From NCBI GenBank assembly GCA_947444305.1, contig CANEZP010000009.1:1-64000 (forward strand): a DNA stretch of 64,000 nucleotides, read 5' to 3'. The DNA is from Pseudobdellovibrionaceae bacterium (lineage in GTDB: Bacteria > Bdellovibrionota > Bdellovibrionia > Bdellovibrionales > UBA1609). Of this stretch, positions 40,319 to 49,000 are shown in pieces (the stretch's first letter is position 1; the number at the start of each line of letters is the position of its first letter). A program made the translations under genes and the position numbers. The notes below the pieces were generated by a model, which was given only the letters and a program-made list of their open reading frames with translations, did no database searches and had not been told where the DNA came from.

Positions 40319-40867
40319 TTAGTTCAGGAAAACGGTGCAGATTCCGGCGGCCAAGAAATTCTGGCGCAACATCGGAATCCGTTGGTACTGGTGGTGCCGT
40401 CCTTCTTGAATGACCTGGCTACCGTTAACCACGATCGTCCAACCGTAACGGCTCGACACAATCTGACACGGACCGTGCGGGCGGTGAATGGGCAGCGGCA
40501 GAGCTACGGGAGGGCCGCCGGCGCCGCAACGGGGACCGCAGCCACCACGTCCGTATTGTTCCGCGTAACCTTCTTCAAAACGCTCTTCGCGGTAACCTTC
40601 TTCACGGTAACCCTCTTCGCGACGGTATCCACCTTCGCCGATGCGGGCGGCATCGCGATTGGGACGGCGGTACTCAGGGTCAAGTCCTTCGTCCGGTGCC
40701 TGGTCGTAACCACGGTCGGGATTGGTTAGCGGCGGCTGTTGTTGTTCTTGTTGCTGGCGGCGTTTTTCAGCGAGTTCGCGTTTGATAGCTTCGAGTTCGT
40801 CGGCGTGGGCGAACAAAGCCGAGCCCATGGTCATCGCCAAAGTGAAAAGAATGATCTTTGATTTCAT
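40319..40867 (-). CDS. Exported Tyr/Glu/Arg-repeat protein
   Basis: 182 residues, GGAGG ribosome-binding site. Signal peptide (I-I-L-F-T-L-A-M-T-M-G-S-A-L-F-A-H-A), then a helical charged Gln/Glu/Arg stretch, a Pro-rich linker and a short tandem repeat (Y-R-E-E-G-Y-R-E-E-G-Y-R-E-E-R-F-E-E-G-Y), then a Gly/Cys turn (G-C-G-P-R-C-G-A-G) and a C-terminal domain with I-V-S-S-R-Y-G-W-T-I-V-V-N-G and a final Cys. Low complexity in the middle, possibly disordered or wall-binding. No family recognised. Single gene, divergent from the motor-like operon across 249 bp. Confidence 0.8.
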   Translation of the reverse strand: MKSKIILFTLAMTMGSALFAHADELEAIKRELAEKRRQQQEQQQPPLTNPDRGYDQAPDEGLDPEYRRPNRDAARIGEGGYRREEGYREEGYREERFEEGYAEQYGRGGCGPRCGAGGPPVALPLPIHRPHGPCQIVSSRYGWTIVVNGSQVIQEGRHHQYQRIPMLRQNFLAAGICTVFLN

Positions 40868-41028
40868 GAATCCTCCAAGGATTAATTAAAATTCCATTTT
40901 TAGTGGCTCTCTTGTACATCAATTTTATTTGTTCACCTATACGTAATGTTTAGCGTTTCCGTCCAAAACTTCGACAGTACAGACCCGCGTTAAGTCCGGA
41001 AAACAGACCAAGGTCTAGCGTCTTATGG

Positions 41029-41046
41029 TGAGAATTCTCATATAAA
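41029..41046 (+). promoter_or_regulatory. Perfect 12-bp palindrome abutting a TATAAA box
   Basis: TGAGAATTCTCA (41029-41040) is directly followed by TATAAA (41041-41046), about 70 bp upstream of the MotB-like gene at 41117 in the 249-bp divergent region. A plausible promoter -10 with an overlapping operator. No convincing -35 at the expected spacing. Confidence 0.35.
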
Positions 41047-41116
41047 TTCAGGCTGTTAAGTCGCCTCGCAAGAGCTCCGATAGGTGTACGGGTGTGTTTA
41101 TCGTTCTGGGGGATCG

Positions 41117-42823
41117 ATGTCGTTCGACTATAGCAAAAACAAACAGGGTCACAATTCCGACTCGTTTTGGACGTCGTACTCCGATTTGTTCCTGGGTCTT
41201 TCTACGATCTTCCTTCTGCTTTACGTAACGGCTTCGATCCGCACCGGTACCGATTCGATCAAATCGCAAGTCGACAACCGCAAGCTCTCGATGGAAAACG
41301 AAGAATTAAAATCACAACTCAAAATGTACGAAGCCGTAAAAGAAAATTACATGGAGAAAGACGCCTCCAAAGGTGAAGTACAAGAGTACCAAGAGCTCAT
41401 GGATAAATTAACCTTGCTCGAGGAAGACTCGAAAGACGAGCGGGATAAGCTCGCGAAAAAAGCGCTGGAGAATGATCGTAAGTCGATCGCGTTGAACAAG
41501 TACCAACAGTTGGTTCGGAACATCATCAACGCCAACAAATTGCAAAAAACCAAAGTTAACGCCCGTAACGATTTGATCGACGAGCAGGACACGACGATCG
41601 ATCAGCAAGGCAAAGAGATCACCACGCTTGCTTCCGAAGTCGAACAAAAGAAAAAGCTGATCGATCAGAACCAAAAGCAGATCGACAACGCACGCGCCGC
41701 GCTCGCCAAGAAGAAGAAGGACTTGCTCGCCGCGTTCAAAGCCCAAGAAATGACCAAGGCCGCTTACGAAGAAAAAGTCCGCCAAACGCAAGAGGCGGGG
41801 ACGCAGAAAATCGAAGCGCTTAAAGTCGTGAACAAGAACTACTCTTCGCAGTTGAATCAGTTATCGAACGAGCTCAAGGGCACGCAAGTGGCCTTACAAC
41901 AAAAGAGCCAAGAGAGCGATCAGCTTGCGACCAAGCTTGGCCAAGCGGCCGGCGAAGCCGAAGGCTTGAAAGCGAAAATGGCGGGCTTACGTTCCGCGCA
42001 TGACAAAGAGCTCGGTGCAGCAAAAGCCGCCCTTGAAGCCGAATTTCAAAAAGGCCAAATGGATGCCGCCGAGCACGCACGCCGCGAAGGCGAATTGCGC
42101 GCCGACGCCGCCCGCAAAGAGAAAGACCTAGCGGGTAAGCTCGCGGGATTGTCGGGTCAACTCAAAGACACCGAAGGCAAACTGGCGAGCACGCAAGGCA
42201 CCTTGCGCGATACCGCCGGTCAATTGGCTAAAGCGAAAGAAGAAGCGGACACACGTCGCGGGATCGCGCGCGAAATCAAAAAAGGTTTCGCCGCCGCGGG
42301 CATCAAGGCCGACATCGATATGCAAACCGGGGAAGTCCTCTTGGACTTCGGCGAGAACTACTTCGAAAGTGATTCGGCCAATTTAAAGGACGCGATGAAA
42401 GACATCATCGAGCGCGCCATGCCCGTTTATTCGAAATCTTTGTTCGGCAATCCGAAACTCGCCGGCAAAATCACGACCGTCGAGGTCGTAGGCTTCGCAT
42501 CGCCCACCTACAAAGGCCGTTACGTCGACCCGACCAGCAACAAGGCCGACGACAAAGCCGCGCTCAAGTACAACATGGACCTGAGCTACCGCCGCGCAAA
42601 TTCCATCTTTAATTATCTATTAGAGAATAACGGTAACGGGCAGTTCGACCATCAGAAGGACCTTTTGTCCTTAATGAAAGTTTCGGGTCGCAGTTTCCTC
42701 GAAGTGATGAAAGTGAACAAGGGCGCGCGCATTCCGGCCAACGCCGCTGAATTTTGTAAGCTCAATGATTGCAAAAAAGCGCAACGGGTTGTCGTTCGCT
42801 TTAGCATGGATGGCAAGAAGTAA
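41117..42823 (+). CDS. MotB/OmpA-type protein with long coiled-coil stalk
   Basis: 568 residues. ATG 41117 follows GGGGGATCG; an upstream GTG (41084) is less likely. One membrane segment near the N-terminus (S-Y-S-D23-L-F-L-G-L-S-T-I-F-L-L-L-Y) keeps an Asp where MotB/ExbD proteins carry their ion-binding Asp. Residues ~45-400 are almost entirely charged heptad coiled coil (Lys/Glu/Gln-rich). Residues ~425-568 are an OmpA-like domain (I-T-T-V-E-V-V-G-F-A-S-P and N-M-D-L-S-Y-R-R-A-N-S-I), expected to bind peptidoglycan. Usual MotB is ~250-300 residues, so the stalk is the oddity. Followed 20 bases later by a MotA/TolQ-type gene: together a likely ion-driven unit. Confidence 0.85.
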   Translation: MSFDYSKNKQGHNSDSFWTSYSDLFLGLSTIFLLLYVTASIRTGTDSIKSQVDNRKLSMENEELKSQLKMYEAVKENYMEKDASKGEVQEYQELMDKLTLLEEDSKDERDKLAKKALENDRKSIALNKYQQLVRNIINANKLQKTKVNARNDLIDEQDTTIDQQGKEITTLASEVEQKKKLIDQNQKQIDNARAALAKKKKDLLAAFKAQEMTKAAYEEKVRQTQEAGTQKIEALKVVNKNYSSQLNQLSNELKGTQVALQQKSQESDQLATKLGQAAGEAEGLKAKMAGLRSAHDKELGAAKAALEAEFQKGQMDAAEHARREGELRADAARKEKDLAGKLAGLSGQLKDTEGKLASTQGTLRDTAGQLAKAKEEADTRRGIAREIKKGFAAAGIKADIDMQTGEVLLDFGENYFESDSANLKDAMKDIIERAMPVYSKSLFGNPKLAGKITTVEVVGFASPTYKGRYVDPTSNKADDKAALKYNMDLSYRRANSIFNYLLENNGNGQFDHQKDLLSLMKVSGRSFLEVMKVNKGARIPANAAEFCKLNDCKKAQRVVVRFSMDGKK

Positions 42824-42843
42824 GAAAGAGAACGGGTGAAGTT

Positions 42844-43776
42844 ATGAATACGAAAGCGCTAGTCGAATATTTTATCCTCGGCCTGCCATACATCATGGCC
42901 GCTATTTTCATGGCGGGCGTGTTCTTCCGTTTTTTCATCTGGTACACGGTGAAACGGCACGAATGGTTCGCGAAGCAATTCGAAATCCGCGTATCGCGCT
43001 ACATCGAACACGAGAAGCCGGGTAAGACCGACAACGTCTCGTTCTACGTTGTTTCGAAACGCTTGCTTGAGCGCACCTATTACGAAACCTTCGCCGTACG
43101 TGATCGCATGAAACGTCGCCGTGGTGACGGAGTCATGGGCCTCAGCGACCGTGTGTTCTTGGTAAAACAGGGCGCCGCCTGGATGGTTAAGGATCTACTT
43201 AATCAACTTAAGTTCTTGAAGTGGACCGACGACACCCCGAAGTTGCAGCAGATCACTCGCGCGACCATGTCGCAGAACCCTTGCTTTAACAAAGTGTTCG
43301 GCGTTTTCCCGATCGCGGGCGTAAACGATCTCGTTAACATCTTGCCGGGTCTCTTCGTCATCGCCGGTATCTTGGGAACCTTCGTCGGTATCGCCGGCGG
43401 TTTGCAAGAATTGGGCGGCATGAATTTGCAGGATCTCGATAACACTAAAAACGTCATGGACCGCTTCTTACAAGAGATCGCTTTCGCCATGAAGACTTCC
43501 ATCGCGGGGATCGTGTTCTCGTTGATGGCGCACATCTTCAACACGATCTTCAGCCCGGAACGTACTTACGTTTCGATGGTCGATCGTTTTGAAACCTCGT
43601 TAGACCTAGTTTGGTACCGCTGCGACAATAACAATTACCCGTCGGGCGATAAAAAATTCGACGAACACCGTGACCCCGTCGAGGCTTTAGCCGAAGACGC
43701 GGTGAATATGGAAGCGAAGCGCGCTCCTAAAAGTCAGGTGACCAAAACTGAAGAAGCGGGTCCGAAAGCTTCTTAA
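42844..43776 (+). CDS. MotA/TolQ/ExbB-type proton channel protein
   Basis: 310 residues. A first membrane segment (~10-35, I-M-A-A-I-F-M-A-G-V-F-F-R-F-F) is followed by ~125 basic cytoplasmic residues, then two adjacent segments (~165-190, L-P-G-L-F-V-I-A-G-I-L-G-T-F-V-G-I-A-G-G-L; ~222-246, A-M-K-T-S-I-A-G-I-V-F-S-L-M-A-H-I-F). G-I-L-G-T-F-x-G and the small-residue-rich third segment are the signature of the MotA/TolQ/ExbB family; the layout recalls ZorA-type channel cores but lacks the long ZorA tail. The C-terminus is acidic/basic and soluble. Its stop overlaps the FHA gene start by one base. Forms the motor with the MotB-type protein. Confidence 0.85.
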   Translation: MNTKALVEYFILGLPYIMAAIFMAGVFFRFFIWYTVKRHEWFAKQFEIRVSRYIEHEKPGKTDNVSFYVVSKRLLERTYYETFAVRDRMKRRRGDGVMGLSDRVFLVKQGAAWMVKDLLNQLKFLKWTDDTPKLQQITRATMSQNPCFNKVFGVFPIAGVNDLVNILPGLFVIAGILGTFVGIAGGLQELGGMNLQDLDNTKNVMDRFLQEIAFAMKTSIAGIVFSLMAHIFNTIFSPERTYVSMVDRFETSLDLVWYRCDNNNYPSGDKKFDEHRDPVEALAEDAVNMEAKRAPKSQVTKTEEAGPKAS

Positions 43777-46088
43777 TGGGCGCGTTGGCCGACACCTCGA
43801 CGGGGGGCTTTTTCGTAACGATTGCCACTCCTAAAGGCGGCACTACGACCAAAAAGATCGAGGGCGACCAACTTACGGTCGGCCGCGGTGAAGATTGCAA
43901 CCTCACGATCCAGCACGAAACTCTAAGCCGCCGGCACATGAGCGTGCAGTTGAAAAACGGCCAGTGCTGGGTTGAAGATCACGGTTCATCCAACGGAACT
44001 TTCGTTAACGGTAAAAGGCTTAAGGCCCACACACCCGCTAGGGTTTTGCCCGAAGATTTTATCCAACTCGGTCAGAGCGGCGTGCGTTTAAGCGTTTCCG
44101 TCGAAGCGCAAGCTTGGAAAAGTTCGACCCCGCCGTCCTTGCCGGTCAACACGCCGGATGAAAACACCCAGCTTAAAGAGCCACCGAAGGACGACACGAT
44201 CGTAACGTCAACGACGAACGAACGCCGCGCCGTCCGTGATGCGCAAGACTTCAAAGTTCTGCCGCGCAAATCCGACGAGGCCGGTGAGCAAGCCGAAAAA
44301 CTCGTACAAGACGCGCAAAAACGCGCCTCGGCCTTAATCCAAGAAGCCGAACTCGATGCCGAACGCCGGGTCGAAGATATCTATCGTCGTGCGCACGCCA
44401 CGCAAGCCAAGATGGACGAGGTCTACCAAAAGCGATTGAACGAAGCGTACCGCTCGGCCGAAATGGTTTACCAAAAATCACAGAGCGAATCCGAAACGAT
44501 GCTCGATCAAGCCCGCGCGAAATCGGCTGAGATACGGACGCAGGCCGAAGGCTTCGTCATGGAGCTTCGCCGCCGTACCGAAGAAGATTGCGAACGCATT
44601 TTAGACGAAGCGCAAGTGACCGCCCGCGAACTCAAAGAGGGCCGTCTTGCCGAAGCCGAAGAGATGATCCGGCGCAAAGAAGAAGACATCATTCGTGCCA
44701 CGCGCGAAGCCATGGCGACGCGTCTCGCCCGCTTTGAAGAAGACTTGCTCAAAGAAGCCGGGCGCCAACGCGAACTGCTCGAGGGTGAGCTCAACGACCG
44801 CCGTTTGCAACTTGAAGTCGATAATAAAGAGCAAATCGAAAATATTCAAAAGTTGAAAACCGAAGCGAGTCACCTGGCCGAAGCCCGTGACCGCGAAATC
44901 TTATCGTTCAGAGAAAAATACGAGTCCGAGACCAAACGTTTGGCGGAGCTCGTAGATACCGAGACGAAGCGGCTGCACCAAGCGATCGCGACCGAGACGG
45001 CAAAGCTACAAGCCGCCGAGGCCGAGGCCGCTAAGCAAGCGATCAAGTTACAAGCTCTTAAAGATGAAGTCGGCGTTAACGGCAAAAAAATCAGCGATGA
45101 CCTCGCAACGTTAGCGACGCTCAAAACCGAAATCGCCGCTTACCACAAAACGCAAGACGAAGCGAAAAAGGCGGCCGATAAGGTTCGCATTACGCAAGAA
45201 GAAGTCGACGGCCAATTGCTCGCCATTCGCTCCAAGTTCGAAGAAGCTAAAGGTAAGTTGCAGCGCGATGAGCTCAAACATTCCGAAGAAATGAAGTTAG
45301 AGACCACCCGCAAGATTGCGGTTCTTGAGCAACAGCTCGTTGAAGAGTTGTTCGGCAAGAAAGAACGTCTTTCGCGCGAAATCGGTTTGATGATCGAAAC
45401 GCACATCAAAGAACATCCCGAATCGACGCCGAAGTCTATGCGTGCCATGCAAGAGCAACTCGATCGTTTGATGGACACGCAGATCGCGACTCTTTCTAAG
45501 CATCCCGGGGCCGTAGAAAAACAAAAAAGTTTGGTCGAACTGAAGAGCCGCGAAAAATGGAAAGCCACTTGGATCGGCATCGCTTTAGGTTGCATCGCGG
45601 CGATGGGCGGGCAGCGCGCTTACCGCATCGTTAAGGCCGAGACCTCGCCTATCCAGCGTAAGGTGATCGCCGCGCAAGACGAACGCAAAGCCGATTTAGA
45701 AAAACGAAAATTCAATCCGCCGCAAACCAAAGAGATCCGGGAGACCTACGCCGACAGCGTAATCTACACGGAAGGCTTCGTCCAAAGATACCAGAACGAG
45801 GAGTTCCAGAAGAAGCTCCTGACGGCCGCGGCGCCTTACATGCTGAAGACCTGGCGCATCGACGAAGAAAAGACCATCCAGCTACTCGCGTCTACCTCGG
45901 CGCTCGTCACGATCTTGAAGGAGCGCCGCGAAGCGATCCATCCCGATTATATTCCGCAAGGCCTCGAAAAGATGAAAGAAGCCGAGAACGAAGCGAACGT
46001 TAAAATCCGTGCTTTGTTAGGCTCGCAAGTCCGCTTCGAATCTTACAAGAAGTTCGAACGCACATTCTTTGAAGAGAACGCGCCGTAA
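43776..46088 (+). CDS. FHA-domain protein with long coiled coil and membrane segment
   Basis: 770 residues. N-terminal FHA domain (~15-110): V-G-R-G-E-D-C-N-L-T-I, L-S-R-R-H-M-S-V, D-H-G-S-S-N-G-T-F-V-N-G, the phosphothreonine-binding residues Arg, Ser, His and Asn being present. Residues ~165-580 are continuous charged coiled coil; the first part resembles DivIVA-like helices. One membrane segment (~594-615, W-I-G-I-A-L-G-C-I-A-A-M-G-G) precedes a ~155-residue helical C-terminus, probably periplasmic. Third gene of the motor-like operon. The FHA domain suggests control by a Ser/Thr kinase, and the coil may connect the motor to a cytoplasmic target (inference). No kinase or phosphatase gene is in the window. 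Confidence 0.88.
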   Translation: MGALADTSTGGFFVTIATPKGGTTTKKIEGDQLTVGRGEDCNLTIQHETLSRRHMSVQLKNGQCWVEDHGSSNGTFVNGKRLKAHTPARVLPEDFIQLGQSGVRLSVSVEAQAWKSSTPPSLPVNTPDENTQLKEPPKDDTIVTSTTNERRAVRDAQDFKVLPRKSDEAGEQAEKLVQDAQKRASALIQEAELDAERRVEDIYRRAHATQAKMDEVYQKRLNEAYRSAEMVYQKSQSESETMLDQARAKSAEIRTQAEGFVMELRRRTEEDCERILDEAQVTARELKEGRLAEAEEMIRRKEEDIIRATREAMATRLARFEEDLLKEAGRQRELLEGELNDRRLQLEVDNKEQIENIQKLKTEASHLAEARDREILSFREKYESETKRLAELVDTETKRLHQAIATETAKLQAAEAEAAKQAIKLQALKDEVGVNGKKISDDLATLATLKTEIAAYHKTQDEAKKAADKVRITQEEVDGQLLAIRSKFEEAKGKLQRDELKHSEEMKLETTRKIAVLEQQLVEELFGKKERLSREIGLMIETHIKEHPESTPKSMRAMQEQLDRLMDTQIATLSKHPGAVEKQKSLVELKSREKWKATWIGIALGCIAAMGGQRAYRIVKAETSPIQRKVIAAQDERKADLEKRKFNPPQTKEIRETYADSVIYTEGFVQRYQNEEFQKKLLTAAAPYMLKTWRIDEEKTIQLLASTSALVTILKERREAIHPDYIPQGLEKMKEAENEANVKIRALLGSQVRFESYKKFERTFFEENAP

Positions 46089-46198
46089 CGTAAGCGACTA
46101 AGAACGGCTACGCGTTCGACAGCCACCCCGCACTCGACAAATAGTATTGGTTTGTATGCATCTCCCTCCGTCTGGCGGGTCTTCGTTTTGCAAAAGAT

Positions 46199-47317
46199 AT
46201 GTTCGTGAACCGCTTCACTAGATGTTCCAACTTGACGGTGTTCGCGATATTTTTCTTTGTTACCGGATGCGGCAAGATGTCCGCATGGCAATTCGGAAAG
46301 ACTTCCGCACTTAGTGCCGTATGGCCCGAAGGCCCGGCTTCCGTGCCCGTAACCCCGGGCGATCTCGATTCGGGAATCCTCACGCCGTTCTCATCCATCG
46401 ATCCCGAGCGCGAAGTATGGGTCGCAAGCTACGGCAACGATACGGCCCCGGGCACGCTGTTCCAGCCTAAACGCACCATCGGCGCGGCGATCCTGATAGC
46501 TGCGCCCGGTACTTCGATCATGGTCAAGGCGGGCGTCTACCGGGAAAATTTATCCCTTAACGGTACGCCCGGCACGATGACTAAACCAATCTGGTTACGC
46601 TCGGCCGACGGCAAAGGCGCGGCCGAAATGCAGGCGCTGCTCGCGGGGGCCGAGGCCCTCAACTTAGCGGGCGCGAACGCCGTACTGATCGAAGGCTTTA
46701 AAATCAACGGTGGCGTAGTGATCGAACCCGCCGGCCAAAAGGGGCCGTCGAACATCGTCTTGCAAAATAATCTGATCACCAACGGCTTAGTCGACGGCAT
46801 CAACGTACAGTACGGGTCAAATCTCTACCTCATCGCCAACGAGATATCGGCGTCACCGAGGGGGCAAGGGATTCAGATGCACGCTTGCCACAACGTGCTG
46901 ATCGCCGATAACTACATTCACGACCTTCGCGGCAGCGGCACAAAGAACGACGGGATCAATCTCAAAGGCGACATGCAAGCGGTGATGATTCAAAGTAATA
47001 TAATTGATCGCATCGACGGCTCCGGGTTGGTGCTCGAAGGTCTTAACGTCGTCGCTCGCGTAAACTCATTAAAAGCCACTCGCCGTGCCGCCACCTTTAG
47101 TGGTTGCACTTCTTGCGCGCTCGAAAAGAATAATATCTTCAAGACCACCGGTATCTTGAGTGACGTCGGTCTCTCGACCGGTGATTCGCCCGTACATAGA
47201 ACCGTGAATATTAAACTGAGTTCAAATTGTATTTACCGTAGTGACTGGCTTTACGTTGAGCAAGGCACCGGCACCGGTTTGATTAATCAAGCGAACTCCT
47301 CGAAAGCTTGCCTCTAG
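46199..47317 (+). CDS. Lipoprotein with right-handed parallel beta-helix
   Basis: 372 residues. Lipobox F-V-T-G-C (lipid Cys ~24). After ~60 residues comes an Asp-Gly-type start of a beta-helix (V-W-V-A-S-Y-G-N-D-T-A-P-G-T), then successive PbH1-like coils: I-M-V-K-A-G-V-Y-R-E-N-L, V-L-I-E-G-F-K-I-N-G-G, I-V-L-Q-N-N-L-I-T-N-G, L-Y-L-I-A-N-E-I-S, V-L-I-A-D-N-Y-I-H-D-L, V-M-I-Q-S-N-I-I-D-R-I. Such folds occur in polysaccharide lyases, epimerases and adhesins; no catalytic set is clear. Surface or periplasmic location expected. Only a weak ribosome-binding site (AAAAGAT). 110 bp downstream of the FHA gene, probably its own unit. Confidence 0.8.
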   Translation: MFVNRFTRCSNLTVFAIFFFVTGCGKMSAWQFGKTSALSAVWPEGPASVPVTPGDLDSGILTPFSSIDPEREVWVASYGNDTAPGTLFQPKRTIGAAILIAAPGTSIMVKAGVYRENLSLNGTPGTMTKPIWLRSADGKGAAEMQALLAGAEALNLAGANAVLIEGFKINGGVVIEPAGQKGPSNIVLQNNLITNGLVDGINVQYGSNLYLIANEISASPRGQGIQMHACHNVLIADNYIHDLRGSGTKNDGINLKGDMQAVMIQSNIIDRIDGSGLVLEGLNVVARVNSLKATRRAATFSGCTSCALEKNNIFKTTGILSDVGLSTGDSPVHRTVNIKLSSNCIYRSDWLYVEQGTGTGLINQANSSKACL

Positions 47318-47341
47318 ACCGCAGAGTGCTAAGCTCGGGCA

Positions 47342-48085
47342 ATGAGAACTTCAAATCCCGCCCTAAGCGAAAAAACTTTTAATAATCTTACCGCCACCGG
47401 CGATCGGATGACGATCAACGGCGCCGTCCATAAAAGCTTCTTGTTGATCGCGATCTTATTCGCGACGGCTATTTTTAGCTGGAGTTCGGCTTTCCCGGAA
47501 GGCTGGTCCGAAGGCGCGGCACCGCAAATCCCGGTTTGGTATTTGCCCGCGGGCATCGGCGCCTTGGTCTTCGCGTTGATCATCATCTTCAAGCCGACGA
47601 CCGCGCCGTACCTCACGCCGGTCTACGCCGCGCTTGAGGGTTTGCTGCTCGGCGCGATTTCGGCGCTCTTCGAAGTCAAATATCCGGGGATCGTTTTGCA
47701 AGCGGTGCTGTGCACGGCGGGCGTCTTCCTGTCTTTGCTCCTGGCTTACCAATCTAAGCTCATCAAAGTGACGGAAAATTTCCGGCTCGGGGTCGTAGCC
47801 GCGACGGGCGGCATCGCGATCGTTTACCTGATTGATTTCGGAATGCGCTTCTTCGGCATGAACATGCCGTTCATTCACGAGACCGGGCCTTTGGGTATCG
47901 CCGTTTCGCTCGTTATCGTAGTAGTCGCCTCGCTCAACCTGGTGCTCGATTTTGATTTTATCGAGCAGGGCGCCGAACGTGGCGCGCCGAAGTACATGGA
48001 ATGGTATGCCGCCTTCGGTTTAGTCGTTACGCTCGTGTGGCTGTACCTTGAAATGTTGCGTTTGCTTTCGAAAGGCCGTAAGTAA
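47342..48085 (+). CDS. Bax inhibitor-1/YccA family membrane protein
   Basis: 247 residues, seven membrane segments. BI-1/YccA pattern: M-T-I-N-G-A-V-H-K-S-F-L-L at the start, T-P-V-Y-A-A-L-E-G-L-L-L-G-A-I-S-A-L-F-E, V-V-A-A-T-G-G-I-A-I-V-Y, L-V-L-D-F-D-F-I-E-Q-G, and M-E-W-Y-A-A-F-G-L-V-V-T-L-V-W-L-Y-L-E. The buried Asp pair in D-F-D-F-I-E is that implicated in pH-dependent calcium leak in the bacterial homologue YetJ. Role in the cell unclear. Starts 24 bases after the beta-helix gene and five bases before the next gene. Confidence 0.92.
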   Translation: MRTSNPALSEKTFNNLTATGDRMTINGAVHKSFLLIAILFATAIFSWSSAFPEGWSEGAAPQIPVWYLPAGIGALVFALIIIFKPTTAPYLTPVYAALEGLLLGAISALFEVKYPGIVLQAVLCTAGVFLSLLLAYQSKLIKVTENFRLGVVAATGGIAIVYLIDFGMRFFGMNMPFIHETGPLGIAVSLVIVVVASLNLVLDFDFIEQGAERGAPKYMEWYAAFGLVVTLVWLYLEMLRLLSKGRK

Positions 48086-48090
48086 TATTT

Positions 48091-48573
48091 ATGAAAAATT
48101 TAAAAACGGTTTACCTCAGCGCGTCCGTAGGTCTTCTACTTCTGGGTTCGGCGGCTTTCGCTAGCGAAAAGTACATGCCCGATCCCGAAAATCAAATGAC
48201 CGCCAAGGGCGTCGTCACCGTTTCGGTGCCTTGGATTAAAGACAAGGGCAAAAAGTTCGACGTCAGCCTCAACATCCACAACGAAGACACGGACAAAGGC
48301 ATCATTATTTTCCTAAGCGATCTAGGCTGCCAGCGCGGTAAAGTCCGTGGCGAGTTAAAACACACCTTTTTCAACACCGGCGAAAAAACAATTGATTTCA
48401 AGCCGAACGAAACAAAGACTTTCACCCTCGTGTGCCGGGTCGCGGGCGAGACTCGCGGCGATTTCAAATTGTCCGTCGCGAAGGTCTACGGCAATCCGAG
48501 CATGGACGGCAAAACCGTCAGCAAAGTTATCGCTAAAGATCTGACCTGGTCACAATCCGATAAGCGCGAGTAA
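48091..48573 (+). CDS. Exported beta-sandwich-like protein of unknown function
   Basis: 160 residues. Signal peptide (S-V-G-L-L-L-L-G-S-A-A-F-A), then strands such as G-V-V-T-V-S-V-P-W, K-K-F-D-V-S-L-N-I-H-N-E-D-T-D-K-G-I-I-I-F, F-K-P-N-E-T-K-T-F-T-L-V-C-R-V, ending in a short tail. Two cysteines (L-G-C-Q-R-G and L-V-C-R) may form a disulfide. Looks like a single immunoglobulin-like periplasmic domain. No named family. Five bases after the BI-1 gene; convergent with the Cys-rich gene five bases beyond its stop. Confidence 0.75.
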   Translation: MKNLKTVYLSASVGLLLLGSAAFASEKYMPDPENQMTAKGVVTVSVPWIKDKGKKFDVSLNIHNEDTDKGIIIFLSDLGCQRGKVRGELKHTFFNTGEKTIDFKPNETKTFTLVCRVAGETRGDFKLSVAKVYGNPSMDGKTVSKVIAKDLTWSQSDKRE

Positions 48574-48578
48574 ACAAC

Positions 48579-48899
48579 TTATTTTTTCGGTACCAGCTGA
48601 CAGAGCTTCTTTACGCATTTCGGAACGCTGACCGGCTCGGTGCATTTACAGACCGGCTTTGGCTCTTTGCAATAGCGTTCGAGCGCCGCGTACTTTCTCT
48701 CGGAACGTTTGTTCATCGCAACGAAATCACAGCAGCCGCAAAGTTGTACGGTCATCGTGCATTCGGCATCGGTCGTACACGCCAGAAACGGCTTCGGGAT
48801 CGGGATTTTCTGGCGCTCGGGTTTTTTATCCTGACCGTGGGCGAAGTTGGCCAATCCGGCGAAACTCAAAGACAAGATTAAGTAGGACAAGATTTTCAT
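48579..48899 (-). CDS. Small secreted cysteine-rich protein
   Basis: 106 residues. Signal peptide (Y-L-I-L-S-L-S-F-A-G-L-A-N-F-A-H-G), then a basic Pro-rich stretch and a compact domain with ten cysteines: A-C-T-T-D-A-E-C, L-C-G-C-C-D, Y-C-K, V-C-K-C-T, K-C-V-K-K-L-C. Even number and spacing fit five disulfides, a knottin-like secreted mini-protein. I do not recognise a family; bacterial proteins with this density of cysteines are uncommon, and it could be an inhibitor, toxin-like or metal-binding protein. Confidence 0.75.
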   Translation of the reverse strand: MKILSYLILSLSFAGLANFAHGQDKKPERQKIPIPKPFLACTTDAECTMTVQLCGCCDFVAMNKRSERKYAALERYCKEPKPVCKCTEPVSVPKCVKKLCQLVPKK

Positions 48900-48957
48900 T
48901 CCGGCATCGTAACTTGGTGTGAAATGAATGTAAATCCCGGCAAAATTTGACCGGTTC

Positions 48958-49000
48958 GGCCCCCTCTGCTTACCTCATCCTTCCGTAGACAGGGGGAGCC
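48958..49000 (+). promoter_or_regulatory. Hairpin enclosing the ribosome-binding site of the dihaem cytochrome gene
   Basis: GGC then CCCTCTG (48958-48968) pair with CAGGGGG and GCC (48990-49000) apart from one mismatch and one G-U, with a 21-nt loop. The right arm is the GGGGGAG ribosome-binding site just before ATG 49001. A potential translational switch; also possible that it is coincidental. Confidence 0.35.

Noticed and set aside
41117-46088. A Zorya antiphage system
   Set aside because: The channel pair resembles ZorAB in general, but the coiled coil is in the MotB-type protein, the MotA-type protein lacks the long tail, and there is no ZorC/ZorD/ZorE helicase or nuclease.
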